The position numbers and the translations under genes were made by a program. DNA of 64,000 bases from positions 62,001 through 126,000 of the forward strand of contig NZ_MSCV01000004.1 of NCBI RefSeq assembly GCF_002005105.1, given 5' to 3'. The stretch is from Methylocaldum sp. 14B. Its GTDB lineage: Bacteria > Pseudomonadota > Gammaproteobacteria > Methylococcales > Methylococcaceae. Position 1 is the first letter of the stretch. Every line of letters starts with the position of its first letter. Shown here piece after piece: positions 29,531 through 37,916 of this stretch. The notes under the pieces were generated by a model, which was not told where the DNA came from, made no database searches, and saw only the letters and a list, made by a program, of their open reading frames with translations.

Positions 29531-30674
29531 ACCGAAAATCCTGTTGGTCGATGATCGCGAGGAGAATCTCGTGGCGCTGGCGGGCCTTTTAAGCGGGCAT
29601 GAGGCCGATCTGCTATGCGCGCGTTCCGGCGAGGAGGCATTGGATCTTCTGCTCGTGCACGAGGTGGCGCTGGCGCTCGTCGACGTGCAGATGCCGGGAA
29701 TGGACGGGTTCGAGCTGGCCGAATTGATGCGAGGAACCGAGCGCACCCGCGAGGTCCCCATCATTTTCGTCACCGCCGGCATTCACGACCATGCCCGCGT
29801 ATTCAAGGGTTACGACTCGGGGGCCGTGGACTTCCTGTTCAAGCCGCTGGACCCGCACATCCTGTCGAGCAAAGTCGCCGTCTTCATGCAGCTCTACCGG
29901 CAGAAGCAGGAACTGGCGAAACGCGTGCGCGAGCTGGAAGTTGCGCTCGCCGAACGGCAGCGGATCGAGAATGCGCTGAAGGCAGCCGACAGGCGCAAGA
30001 ACGAATTCCTGGCCATGCTCGGCCATGAACTTCGGAATCCGCTGGCGCCGATCAAGAATGCCGCGCAAATCATGAAAAAAATGAACGTATCGGATCCGAA
30101 GCTTCAAACGGTTCAGCAGGTTATCGACCGTCAGACCGGGCATTTGGCTCGCCTGGTAGAGGATCTCCTCGATATCTCTCGGATCGAGCAGGGCAAGATC
30201 ACCATCCGGAAGGAACCGATCGAGCTCGCAGCGGTAGTCGATCAGGCCTTGGAAAGCACCCGGCCCTTGATTCAGTCGCGTCAGCACGAATTGATCGTTT
30301 CGGTCCCGAATGTTCCCATTCGGCTCATGGGGGACGGAGCGCGTCTGGCGCAACTGATCTCCAATCTGCTGAACAACGCCGCCAAATACACGCCCACGGG
30401 AGGGACCATTTGGCTGACTGTGACTCGGGAGCGCGAAGAAGCTCTAATCCGAGTAAAGGATAACGGGGAAGGCATGGCGGAATCGCTGTTATCCCATGTT
30501 TTCGATATCTTCACTCAGTCCGAGAGAACCCTCGATCGCGCTCAGGGCGGGCTGGGGCTAGGTCTGGCCATCGTCAAGAATCTGGTGGAGTTGCACCAGG
30601 GGCGAATCGAGGCCTACAGCGAAGGACCGGGGAAGGGGAGCGAGTTCTCGGTGTGGCTGCCGGTGCTGGCTTGA
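29520..30674 (+). CDS. Receiver-linked histidine kinase (REC-HisKA-HATPase)
   Basis: A 384-residue soluble protein with an N-terminal receiver (Asp55 in LVDVQMPGMDG), a short coiled coil, HisKA with His169 in GHELRNPLAPIKN, and HATPase_c (NLLNNAAKYT, DNGEGM, GLGLGLAI). The start is set by AAGGAAAA just upstream. Having a receiver before a kinase suggests it relays or tunes the signal from the hybrid kinase at the head of the cluster. No DNA-binding output gene is in the run. The kinase core is closely similar to those at 1556 and 52309. Confidence 0.9.
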   Translation: MTAKPKILLVDDREENLVALAGLLSGHEADLLCARSGEEALDLLLVHEVALALVDVQMPGMDGFELAELMRGTERTREVPIIFVTAGIHDHARVFKGYDSGAVDFLFKPLDPHILSSKVAVFMQLYRQKQELAKRVRELEVALAERQRIENALKAADRRKNEFLAMLGHELRNPLAPIKNAAQIMKKMNVSDPKLQTVQQVIDRQTGHLARLVEDLLDISRIEQGKITIRKEPIELAAVVDQALESTRPLIQSRQHELIVSVPNVPIRLMGDGARLAQLISNLLNNAAKYTPTGGTIWLTVTREREEALIRVKDNGEGMAESLLSHVFDIFTQSERTLDRAQGGLGLGLAIVKNLVELHQGRIEAYSEGPGKGSEFSVWLPVLA

Positions 30675-30814
30675 GGCGCTGTGGAGCGGTTCACGACGAC
30701 GACCGTCCGACCATCGCGGCGAAGGTTTCGACGAAATCCGAGAGAAGCCCGAAGATCAATTCTGTCTAATCTCGAAACCTTTTGTTGTTTCGGGTTAGCC
30801 AGGAGGAACGCGTC

Positions 30815-31683
30815 ATGGCCGATACACCAATCGATCCCGCCTCGGAAAATCAATCCGTCGCCTTGATAACCGGCACGTCCTCGGGCATCGGGCGGGCGGC
30901 CGCCCTGGCTCTTAAGGCGGCCGGATTCATGACCGTCGCGACCGCGCGCCGGGTCGCCGATATAGAGGAGTTGAAAGCGAAGGGCTGCGACACGGTTCAG
31001 CTCGACGTGACCGACGAAGCTTCGATGCAAAATGCCGTAAAAACCGTCGAGAGCGCTCACGGACGCCTCGATGTACTGGTGAACAATGCGGGATACGGGC
31101 AGTACGGGCCTGTCGAAGAGGTGCCCATGGATGCCGTGCGGCGGCAATTCGAGGTCAATGTTTTCGGCCTCGTCCGTATGTGCCAGCTGGTACTGCCGGG
31201 AATGCGCCGCGCGGGCAGGGGCCGCATCATCAATGTCAGCTCCGTCGCCGGCGAAATCACCCAGCCGGGTGCCGGTTTCTACCATGCGACAAAACACGCG
31301 GTGGAGGCGATCAACGAAACCCTGCGCATGGAGCGAGCACCTTCGGCATCGATGTGGTGGACGTCCAGCCAGGACCCGTCGCGACCCGGTTCGCCGAAGC
31401 GGCGATCAGCACCATTCCCGACACGGGAGCGGACAGTCCCTACCGAGTGTTCAAACAGAACCTTGCCGAGACCACGCGGGAAATGCTCAGGTTCGGCAGG
31501 ACGGGGGTGCTGACGGCCCGGGAGGTTGCCGAGGTCATCGTCGAGGCGGCGACAAGCCCGAAGCCGGACACCCGCTATCACGTCGGCGCGCCTTCCAAGC
31601 TGATGTCCCTGCTGCACGGCTTGATGCCGGACCGGATCTGGGATGCGGCGGTTTCGCGGATGGTGCCGATGGAACCGAAGTAG
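30815..31683 (+). pseudogene. SDR oxidoreductase interrupted by a frameshift
   Basis: The first part, from an ATG behind AGGAGG, has GTSSGIG, NNAGYGQYGPVEEV and the catalytic YHATK of a classical SDR, but after TLRMERAP the frame turns to unrelated codons. In the next frame the expected continuation appears at once: FGIDVVDVQPGPVATRF and onward to MVPMEPK at 31683. A single missing base near 31342, within CACCTTCGG (CCTTTCGG would restore CCT TTC), explains the break. Either the gene is a recent pseudogene or the sequence has an error here. Intact, it would be a ~289-residue NAD(P)-dependent reductase of unknown substrate. Confidence 0.8.
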
Positions 31684-31880
31684 CGCGATGCCCGCTCGTG
31701 TTTTAGCTCCTCACCCCTTTGAGGGCGGAGTTCGGTAGCGCCGGTCAGTCGCATTCCGGCACCGGCTGGCCGTCGACCCGTGTTCGAAGCGCTCGAAGAA
31801 GGAGAGGGGAGCCCGGAAGAACCGCCGCCGGCCGGAAACTGCTACATCCCGGAGTAGCCCATACTGTCGTCCAAGGAACA

Positions 31881-32066
31881 TCGCGCACCGAGATCATCGC
31901 CGCAGCCCTCGAATCGAGCCTGACCCACAAGCCGGCCGAGGCACCGCTCACGCGGGAGGAAGGAAACGCCCGCATCCTGACCGAATGGAACGGGCGGAAT
32001 GTGAAAGAGCTGATGGCCCGGTACGGCCTGAGCCGGTCGGCGGTATATGCCATCGTGGGAAAGTAA
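31881..32066 (+). pseudogene. Mor-type activator C-terminal fragment
   Basis: In frame, this piece encodes ARILTEWNGRNVKELMARYG followed by LSRSAVYAIVGK, matching the helix-turn-helix end of the Mor transcription activator family (phage Mu middle-operon activator and chromosomal relatives). A likely upstream part, AGNCYIPE, appears in a different frame near 31835 and stops. No proper start codon serves the fragment. It is best read as a frameshifted remnant, possibly of a mobile element; a short intact gene starting at a rare codon cannot be excluded. Confidence 0.5.
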
Positions 32067-32176
32067 AGCGCGGCATTGACGCCATTTCGGTTCCGAGGCT
32101 ACTCTCGCGCAGCCGCCGCAAGTCCGGCAGGAATATTTCTCAGGTCAGACATCTCTTGAGTTGAAGGACCACTATA

Positions 32177-32323
32177 ACCGCCGACACCCACACCCAATCG
32201 GTTACCAAGACCGATCTGGAAACCGCCCTGGCCCCCATTCGCACTGATTTGGCCGTGCTCAAGTGGATGATGGGCGTACTGCTGGCCGGGGTCCTCTCGC
32301 TGGTCCTCAAAGCCTTCTTTTAA
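32177..32323 (+). pseudogene. DUF1640-like small membrane protein fragment
   Basis: Codons read VTKTDLETALAPIRTDLAVL then KWMMGVLLAGVLSLVLKAFF and stop: a short amphipathic helix and one membrane helix, like the C-terminus of DUF1640/CCDC90-type proteins. An in-frame stop lies just upstream at 32162 and no ATG, GTG or TTG start is available, so the 5' part is missing. It neighbours the Mor-like remnant, and both may derive from the same lost element. Confidence 0.45.
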
Positions 32324-32544
32324 CTCGCCCCTGCGGATCGCCCAGTTTCGATTCCCCCAATCGGGAGCGCTACGCTTTCCGTAAGTGACCGTATCCGCCA
32401 CGCTAAATATCAAAAAGCCAAAGCCTGACCCGTTTTTCCTTCCAGGCGGGGAGAAGTGCCTGGCAGGCGGGCGTGCGGCGCCGTTGACACCTAATACCGC
32501 TCACGCCCATCATGGGAACTCAACAGTGGACAGGGGAGGTTGTT

Positions 32545-33942
32545 ATGGTGCACAAAGTATCTAGGACAAGCACGACTCGGTGTCTCGCAGTCGAAATCAA
32601 TCTATCGCGACACAATTTGCCGATGTTGAGTCGATCCATAGCGATGTCGCTACTCAGCGCGATAATGACGGTCGGCGCGCGGGTTGCCTGGGCTGAGCCG
32701 ATCACCTCCCCGGCCTTTCCGGGTAAGTGCGTTGAGGGATCGATTCAGGGAGGATTGTTATCGTTGATGGATTGCAACAGCTCTGCTGCGCAGGATTTTC
32801 GGTTCGACCCCGGCACGTCGCGTCTTGTGATGCACCGCTCGGCTCCGCAGTTGTGTTTCGATTTGAATGGCCCTGTTCGAACCGGCATGGGCGTCTCTGT
32901 AAGCGTCTGCAATGACAACGCAGCACAGAAATGGGCTTTCCCGTTTGATAGCCGCTTACGGCCTGTCGGAGTGGACCCCAATAAATGCCTGACCCACGCT
33001 ACGCGCGTTGGCAAGCCGCCGACGGGCTGGGGTTTAGACGTTGCAGTCGTTGACCCCGGCTGCGAATTTCCAGAAGTGGGAGGCGGCGGATTTTGTTTAC
33101 CTACTTTCGAATTCTTCTTTGAGATGATGCTCTCGAAGTGTGAGGGTCTAAATGTGCAGCAGTGGAGTCTGCGGCAAGAAGGTATGCCCTTCCCATCCGA
33201 AGGCATAGTCACGCGCAAGGTCCACGTCACCGTCAACAATATGAAGATCGATGACTGTCGCGAAGGCGGCGCCTGTGATTGGAAGCTTCACTGTGGCATT
33301 GGCAATGAGGCGGATACAGAGTTAGTGGGAATGGTGGAGAAGGATACAGGTGGGACTATCGACGTAAACCGCACACTTATCCACGAGAGCGGACTGCCCG
33401 TGACTGTCACTTGCCAGGTCCGCGAGTTCGATCGCGGCATTTTTGATCCCGATGTTTGGGAAGTTGTAGGTACCGTGACCAGGACTTTTGGCGCGGCGGG
33501 GCCAGGAACAATGCAAATGGATAATTCTGAAGGCAAGGTCACAATAAACTTCACTATCGAACCGCTGGGCGTTATCCAACAACCATTATCTGCAGAGCAG
33601 CTGCAGGCAGTACCCATAAAAATCGACGCTATGCATGCATTGCGCTTGGCTGGGGTCGATTTCAGCGTCCCGGAAGCGGATCTAAGGGATTGGCTTAGCA
33701 ACCCCAGCTTTACACCTTATCCCGCAATTACCGGAGCGCTGATTAAGATGCTTGGAGGCAAGCAGCTCCGGCGACCGGTGTTTATAGACGTGATTGTCTT
33801 TAACTATGAGCATGCGCCGGGCGCTTCCTCGCCACGTAGAATGGCAGACGTTGACTTAGACCTGCTGGCGAAGGCGATAGTTAAAGGTCACAATACGCGC
33901 TATGGTGAGGCTGTCAGGGATCTTCAGAACCTGCTTCAATAA
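32545..33942 (+). CDS. Secreted protein with ricin-type lectin repeats and a novel cysteine-containing domain
   Basis: From the ATG behind GGGGAGG, a 465-residue product with a long basic leader and the hydrophobic segment SIAMSLLSAIMTVGARVAWA, consistent with export. Residues about 55-215 resemble a ricin-type beta-trefoil (CVEGS, AQDFRF, CNDNAAQKWAF, NVQQWSL). Residues 226-342 form a domain with DDCREGGACDWKLHC and LPVTVTCQVREFD that recurs in the CAP-domain protein ending at 35510. The last ~120 residues are unrecognised. Codon use is less GC-rich than in neighbouring core genes, suggesting transfer. A perfect 10-bp hairpin follows the stop. Function is unknown; carbohydrate binding at or outside the cell is a reasonable guess. 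Confidence 0.7.
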   Translation: MVHKVSRTSTTRCLAVEINLSRHNLPMLSRSIAMSLLSAIMTVGARVAWAEPITSPAFPGKCVEGSIQGGLLSLMDCNSSAAQDFRFDPGTSRLVMHRSAPQLCFDLNGPVRTGMGVSVSVCNDNAAQKWAFPFDSRLRPVGVDPNKCLTHATRVGKPPTGWGLDVAVVDPGCEFPEVGGGGFCLPTFEFFFEMMLSKCEGLNVQQWSLRQEGMPFPSEGIVTRKVHVTVNNMKIDDCREGGACDWKLHCGIGNEADTELVGMVEKDTGGTIDVNRTLIHESGLPVTVTCQVREFDRGIFDPDVWEVVGTVTRTFGAAGPGTMQMDNSEGKVTINFTIEPLGVIQQPLSAEQLQAVPIKIDAMHALRLAGVDFSVPEADLRDWLSNPSFTPYPAITGALIKMLGGKQLRRPVFIDVIVFNYEHAPGASSPRRMADVDLDLLAKAIVKGHNTRYGEAVRDLQNLLQ

Positions 33943-33951
33943 GGCGTAACA

Positions 33952-33980
33952 GAGGGCTAATGACGGGACAATTAGCCCTC
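33952..33980. terminator. Perfect 10-bp hairpin after the lectin-like gene
   Basis: GAGGGCTAAT at 33952-33961 pairs exactly with ATTAGCCCTC at 33971-33980 around a nine-base loop, ten bases after the stop codon. No T tract follows on either strand, so it may stabilise the transcript 3' end more than terminate. Confidence 0.5.
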
Positions 33981-34451
33981 GTACAGCGGGTAGCCGTGTT
34001 GCCCTGTAAGTTTAATCTCGCTCCCCCATGGTAACGTCCGGCTCTATCGGTCCAGCCCAATCCGCCGGATAGTGGCAACTAATCTGATCCTGAAATTGCG
34101 TTGATTGCAGTCTTCTAAAGCTATGGATGCGGTGCAGGCCTTGAGGCTCAGCAGGTAGCAAACAGGTCGGACATGCCGTGCAGCTTGCCCGCTCCTCGGC
34201 GGGGAGTGCCGTAGGCTGGGTTGAGGAACGAAACCCAGCTCTTTGACACGTGGATTCGCTGGGTTTTCGCTATCGCTACAACTCAGCCTACGGTCCTCAT
34301 TATGACGTCCAACTTTCGACATGAGCGCCAGTTTGCCAGAAGCCATCCGCTCGACGGGAGGGTTAGCCGTCATTCGATGCATCCGAAGAACCTGGCTGGG
34401 TTGTGATCCAGAAGATATGGGTGCGCCAGAACCACAGAAGCCACATCGACT
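33981..34451. other. Gene-free stretch with one palindromic repeat
   Basis: Between the lectin-like gene and the convergent HNH-like gene. It contains the REP-like element at 34209-34293 and otherwise nothing I can support. Confidence 0.4.
34209..34293. repeat. REP-like element of the GTAGGCTGGGTT type
   Basis: CCGTAGGCTGGGTTGAGG at the left is mirrored by CAACTCAGCCTACGG at the right, with inner arms AACGAAACCCAGC and CGCTGGGTTTTCG. It is a different sequence family from the repeats flanking the RAYT gene, but the same kind of two-hairpin structure. Confidence 0.65.
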
Positions 34452-35030
34452 TCAACGGCTGACCAGGGACAGCTCCGCGACGATACTGAAAGATCTGTGG
34501 CCACGAATGCGCGCCGGGATCAGCATATGGTTGTACTGGGCGACCGCCTCCACATGACGACGTTCTCGGACGAAGAGGCACATGACGTCCCAGTCGGCTG
34601 GGGCGGCTGAGCCTGTTTCGAGGAAGTGCAGTCCTCGCACAATCTTGGTGGCTACAGCTTCGAGGCGTGGTTCTTGAATGCTGAGCGCCATCCGACGACC
34701 CAAATGAATGCCCGCAGGCGTTGTGAGTTGTACAGCTTGAAGGGCGCTACCGATATGTCTACGAAGGCCCAAGTTCTTTGCGTACATGCGCTGGAGCTTC
34801 TGGTTCCAAAGTTTCTTTCCCGGTTCCGTTACGCCCGCGTCCGAGAACATAAGTGCTGCCAAGAAGTACTCTTCGTCGCGGCCCGCTGCGTTGTTGCAGG
34901 CAAAGCAAGCGGGCACTGTTTTCAGGTTGCTGGGCCGCGGCCGTGGGAAGAAGGCCTTGGGTGGGACGTGATCGGCTGTGACGCTCACGGCGACACCACA
35001 GTAAACGCAGGACTGGACAGGTTCGATCAC
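34452..35030 (-). CDS. HNH-endonuclease-like zinc-binding protein
   Basis: A 192-residue protein whose first 50 residues carry the zinc-type HNH pattern: Cys8 and Cys11 (CVYC), Asp20-His21 (TADHVPPKAFF) and Cys42 and Cys45 with Asn46 (CFACN). This is typical of stand-alone HNH nucleases of mobile or defence regions. The remainder is helical and not recognised (YFLAALMFSDAGV, VRGLHFLETG). It has no signal peptide or membrane segment. It lies alone in the accessory region between the two secreted proteins with the shared domain, and nothing close suggests a modification or toxin partner. Nuclease activity is inferred from the motif only. Confidence 0.65.
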   Translation of the reverse strand: MIEPVQSCVYCGVAVSVTADHVPPKAFFPRPRPSNLKTVPACFACNNAAGRDEEYFLAALMFSDAGVTEPGKKLWNQKLQRMYAKNLGLRRHIGSALQAVQLTTPAGIHLGRRMALSIQEPRLEAVATKIVRGLHFLETGSAAPADWDVMCLFVRERRHVEAVAQYNHMLIPARIRGHRSFSIVAELSLVSR

Positions 35031-35509
35031 GAGTCAATGATGGCTAACGATGTAAGTAACCGGATGCCGCGCGAGGCGGCCAGCCTAAGGACTGTAGAGC
35101 GGAATAGCGTACTCGCGTATTCCGCCGCAGGAGGTATTGTATTCGGCGCATTACGCTAATGCTAATGCGCCCTACGCGGGCTGACCCGTTTTGCTCGTTA
35201 TGGCTGACGACTCAAGCTGTGGGACGCGCGTTTTTTGCGGCGTCCCTCTCCAGCGCCGAGTTTAGGCATCACTGCCATTAATCGAGCTTGGCCCCTTTCC
35301 CTATGCTCTCGATGGCTGGTTTTGTGGCTTCAGGGAAGTGCCTTGGAAATGGTCGCCTTGACGTCAGGATCGGTTTCCTCGGTCAATCTTCTCTTCAAGG
35401 CCTCCGGTGCTTTCGCGCCGCCGATCTTCGTCCGAGCTCAGCCGGTTCCGCTCCTGTGTAACCGAAAAGAGCGAAAAGCGTTGCCCGTCGTGTGTACCCC
35501 CTGTGAATG
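35031..35509. other. Gene-free stretch with REP-like palindromes
   Basis: About 480 bp between the HNH-like gene and the 3' end of the CAP-domain gene. Beyond the repeats at 35094-35175 I find no convincing coding region or RNA. Confidence 0.4.
35094..35175. repeat. Two adjacent REP-like palindromes
   Basis: GCGGAATAGCGTACTCGCG with TATTCCGCC forms the first hairpin (35099-35126), and GGCGCATTACG with its mirror TAATGCGCC the second (35145-35171), each bounded by GTAG or CTAC. Both share the outline of the RAYT-flanking REPs but with different stem sequences. Confidence 0.6.
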
Positions 35510-37024
35510 TTATAAAAGAGGGGGGCAGTCGGTGATCGGTTTGCAGACTCCGCCGTGGGCAGGGCATATAAACTGTCCGTGCGGACAGGTTGGGGGTGGC
35601 GGCGAATAGGGACAGATTGTAGGTCCCAGCGTGGCAAAGAAACCCTCACCGCAACTCATCCCTCTGCTGTTTTTCGCACATACTGCCAGCACGGCATTTC
35701 CTTCGCCCCCATACTCGGCGTTGATGAGGCCAATGTCAGAGACGACTCGATACACCTCTGTTGTAAAACCGCTACCTGCCATAACAACCATCTCATCGGC
35801 CATGGGTAATGGGGCATTGCATACAATGCTCATATAGCCACAGGTCGGAGCGCTACCCTCTGGGATATGACAGCCTATTGGAACTGGCGGCGGGGAGGGT
35901 TGCTGTGTCAAACCACCCGCTGTCGAGCCGAGCTGTTTCACATCCAAATGCACCGTGACATCGCCTTCATCGCTATTTTGATTTATCCGAATGTCATGTT
36001 TTCCAGATACCTGAATAGAAGCAGTGCTAGTGCCGACGTGTTCCCATACGGGGTCATCGAAGAAAAGGAACGGACCATCGCGCTCCTTAACTGTACATGT
36101 AACAGAAACCGGCAGAACTCCATCCTGAGCTAGCATGCGTTTAATGTCTCTATCTTTACCGGTATTGATCTCCACCATGGTAAAGAATTCTGTTTCCTGC
36201 TGGTTACCAAGTCGACAGGTAAGTTTCCAATCGCATATGCCAGCTTCCGGGCAGTCATTGACGTGCATTTTTGTAAAGGTAACTTCAACTCTCGTTTGCC
36301 CGTCAGGCGGGGGTGGAGGTGGAGGCTGCACTATGTAGGGACACGCTCCGAAATTCACGACATAGGCCCCTTTTTCACTCTGCGCGTTCTGCGCCGGATC
36401 CTTATTCGCCACGTCCCCACGGACGCCGACGCCAATCTCCTTGATCGCCGGATTTAGAATTGCCTCCCTGTGACCGGCCGTGCTTATATTCATCCACCAG
36501 TGGACGGCAAAGAGTGGCGTCGAGCAGGCGCCAGGCGGACATTCGGTCACGTTGGTGCCCGCGCCATCTTTGGCGATCTCGCTCACGAAGGTAGCGCCTT
36601 CCGGACAGTATCCCGCGCGGTTTATGCGTGCCGCGATCGCTTCGTTGCGTCCCAGTGGAATTGGAGGATTGGTCCCCGGTACGACATCAACCTGCGGGTC
36701 GACGTGCGGATCGCTCTCACCCCACCATTTCAGGGTCACGGCCCGTTGCACGTGTCCATCGGCGGCGCTCGCCAATTTTGAGTTCGCGGACAACGCCGCC
36801 AGCCCGCGGCTGGTGCGTTCGGCATTAATAAGGCAAAGGATGGCATTACGTATTCGGTGACCTTGAGTTGCAAGGTCGATGGTGGATGGAGGGGTATTCA
36901 CATCGGCGCCACATGTATCCTTACCTGCCAGTGGTTGCGCTCTGGCGGGAGTTACTACGGCACTCATAACGGTTGCGCAAAGGAGGATGAGCGCCATCGT
37001 GCCAGTCGGAGACAGTATTTTCAT
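35510..37024 (-). CDS. Secreted CAP (SCP/PR1) domain protein with the novel shared domain
   Basis: The start MKILSPTGTMALILLCAT follows GGAAGGGAAAA and yields a 504-residue protein with a signal peptide ending near TPARAQ. A CAP-superfamily domain spans about 40-225 (LINAERTSRGL, INRAGYCPEGATFVSEIAKD, HWWMNISTAGHREAIL, IKEIGVGV). A proline spacer (PPPPPPP) leads to residues 246-366, homologous to residues 226-342 of the secreted protein at 32545: NDCPEAGICDWKLTC and LPVSVTCTVKERD. The C-terminus has several cysteines and ends in a CPHGQFICPAHGGVC segment. CAP proteins are exported and act in binding or hydrolysis outside the cell; the role here is unknown. The longer open frame upstream of the signal peptide is ignored. 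Confidence 0.8.
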   Translation of the reverse strand: MKILSPTGTMALILLCATVMSAVVTPARAQPLAGKDTCGADVNTPPSTIDLATQGHRIRNAILCLINAERTSRGLAALSANSKLASAADGHVQRAVTLKWWGESDPHVDPQVDVVPGTNPPIPLGRNEAIAARINRAGYCPEGATFVSEIAKDGAGTNVTECPPGACSTPLFAVHWWMNISTAGHREAILNPAIKEIGVGVRGDVANKDPAQNAQSEKGAYVVNFGACPYIVQPPPPPPPDGQTRVEVTFTKMHVNDCPEAGICDWKLTCRLGNQQETEFFTMVEINTGKDRDIKRMLAQDGVLPVSVTCTVKERDGPFLFFDDPVWEHVGTSTASIQVSGKHDIRINQNSDEGDVTVHLDVKQLGSTAGGLTQQPSPPPVPIGCHIPEGSAPTCGYMSIVCNAPLPMADEMVVMAGSGFTTEVYRVVSDIGLINAEYGGEGNAVLAVCAKNSRGMSCGEGFFATLGPTICPYSPPPPTCPHGQFICPAHGGVCKPITDCPPLL

Positions 37025-37916
37025 GGTTTTCCCTTCCTTGGGAGTGCGGAAGCCCGCGAGACTTAGAACAGCTATCGCCCCAGGCATGGGGTGCCGGTTG
37101 GCCGCAGTATATCGCCGCGGCATCCCGTCAGTAGAGGCGAATAGAAACTTGAAACGTCGTTTTTCTTCAAAAAGACGATATCGCTGGGTCGAGCGAAATG
37201 TCAATCACGTTTCCGGGTCAAGGTTTATTGTTCGGCTTCGGCTCTTTTCGTTTCACTGAACGACCCCGGCAGGGCGCAGGTCCATAGGATGCGCTGACCA
37301 TCGGGAAGCGCCCTTCGACTCGCTCAGGACAGGCCCTTCGACCGGGCTCAGGACAGGCATCGTTCGCGATCGATGGGCTTCGCAAGCTCAGCCCATCCTA
37401 TTGCTGCTGGCGCTGATCGACAAGGTGGTCGGGCCATCGGTCGAAATGGCGGACAGCGCCCATGGCGCCGACGCCCGGCTGGCCTACTGGATTCCCTCGC
37501 CCGGTTCCGCCGACGCGGACCTCCTGCCGGAATTCGATCTCCTCACCCTCGTTTGCGCGACCTGGCCCGGAATTCCGGTGTCGCCGGCGGCAATCTCGAG
37601 GCTGTGAAGGACAGCATCATCGGCCACCAGCTCCGGGCTGGTGGCGACCCCGGATTACAAGCCCCTCGACAAATTCAAGGAACTGCCACAGGAATAAGCC
37701 TCGAACACGAGGCGGAATTCTGCACTTGTATTGTGGAAAGGAATCCATTCGCTGGTCGGCAATTCTTTTCCGACAAATGCGCCCGAATTCGGCATTCGGC
37801 GCTTTTCGTATTACTATCCCCCGACAAATAAAACGGCTGTTGTCGCTTATTGGCTGATGAAAACGGGCGAAACGAAATCCGGATTCGATCGGCCTCATCC
37901 TTCGGTGGGATAGCTC
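37025..37916. other. Gene-poor stretch with an inverted-repeat element
   Basis: About 890 bp. It contains the element at 37284-37401 and an open stretch around 37401-37700 (for example LVATPDYKPLDKFKELPQE just before a stop at 37697) that may be the decayed end of a gene I cannot identify. A degenerate family A repeat, GGTCGGCAATTCTTTTCC, lies near 37755. Confidence 0.4.
37284..37401. repeat. Inverted-repeat element enclosing a tandem direct repeat
   Basis: ATAGGATGCGCTGA at 37284 and TCAGCCCATCCTAT at 37388-37401 are inverted ends with one mismatch. Inside, CCCTTCGACTCGCTCAGGAC is followed directly by the similar CCCTTCGACCGGGCTCAGGA, a widespread type of intergenic bacterial repeat. No protein is encoded. 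Confidence 0.55.

Larger units (their letters stand above)
31684..32544. other. Gene-poor stretch with decayed fragments
   Basis: About 860 bp whose only recognisable content is the two remnants listed separately (Mor-like and DUF1640-like). The remainder shows no supportable gene. CAGGGGAGGTTG just before 32545 is the ribosome site of the next gene. Confidence 0.4.
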
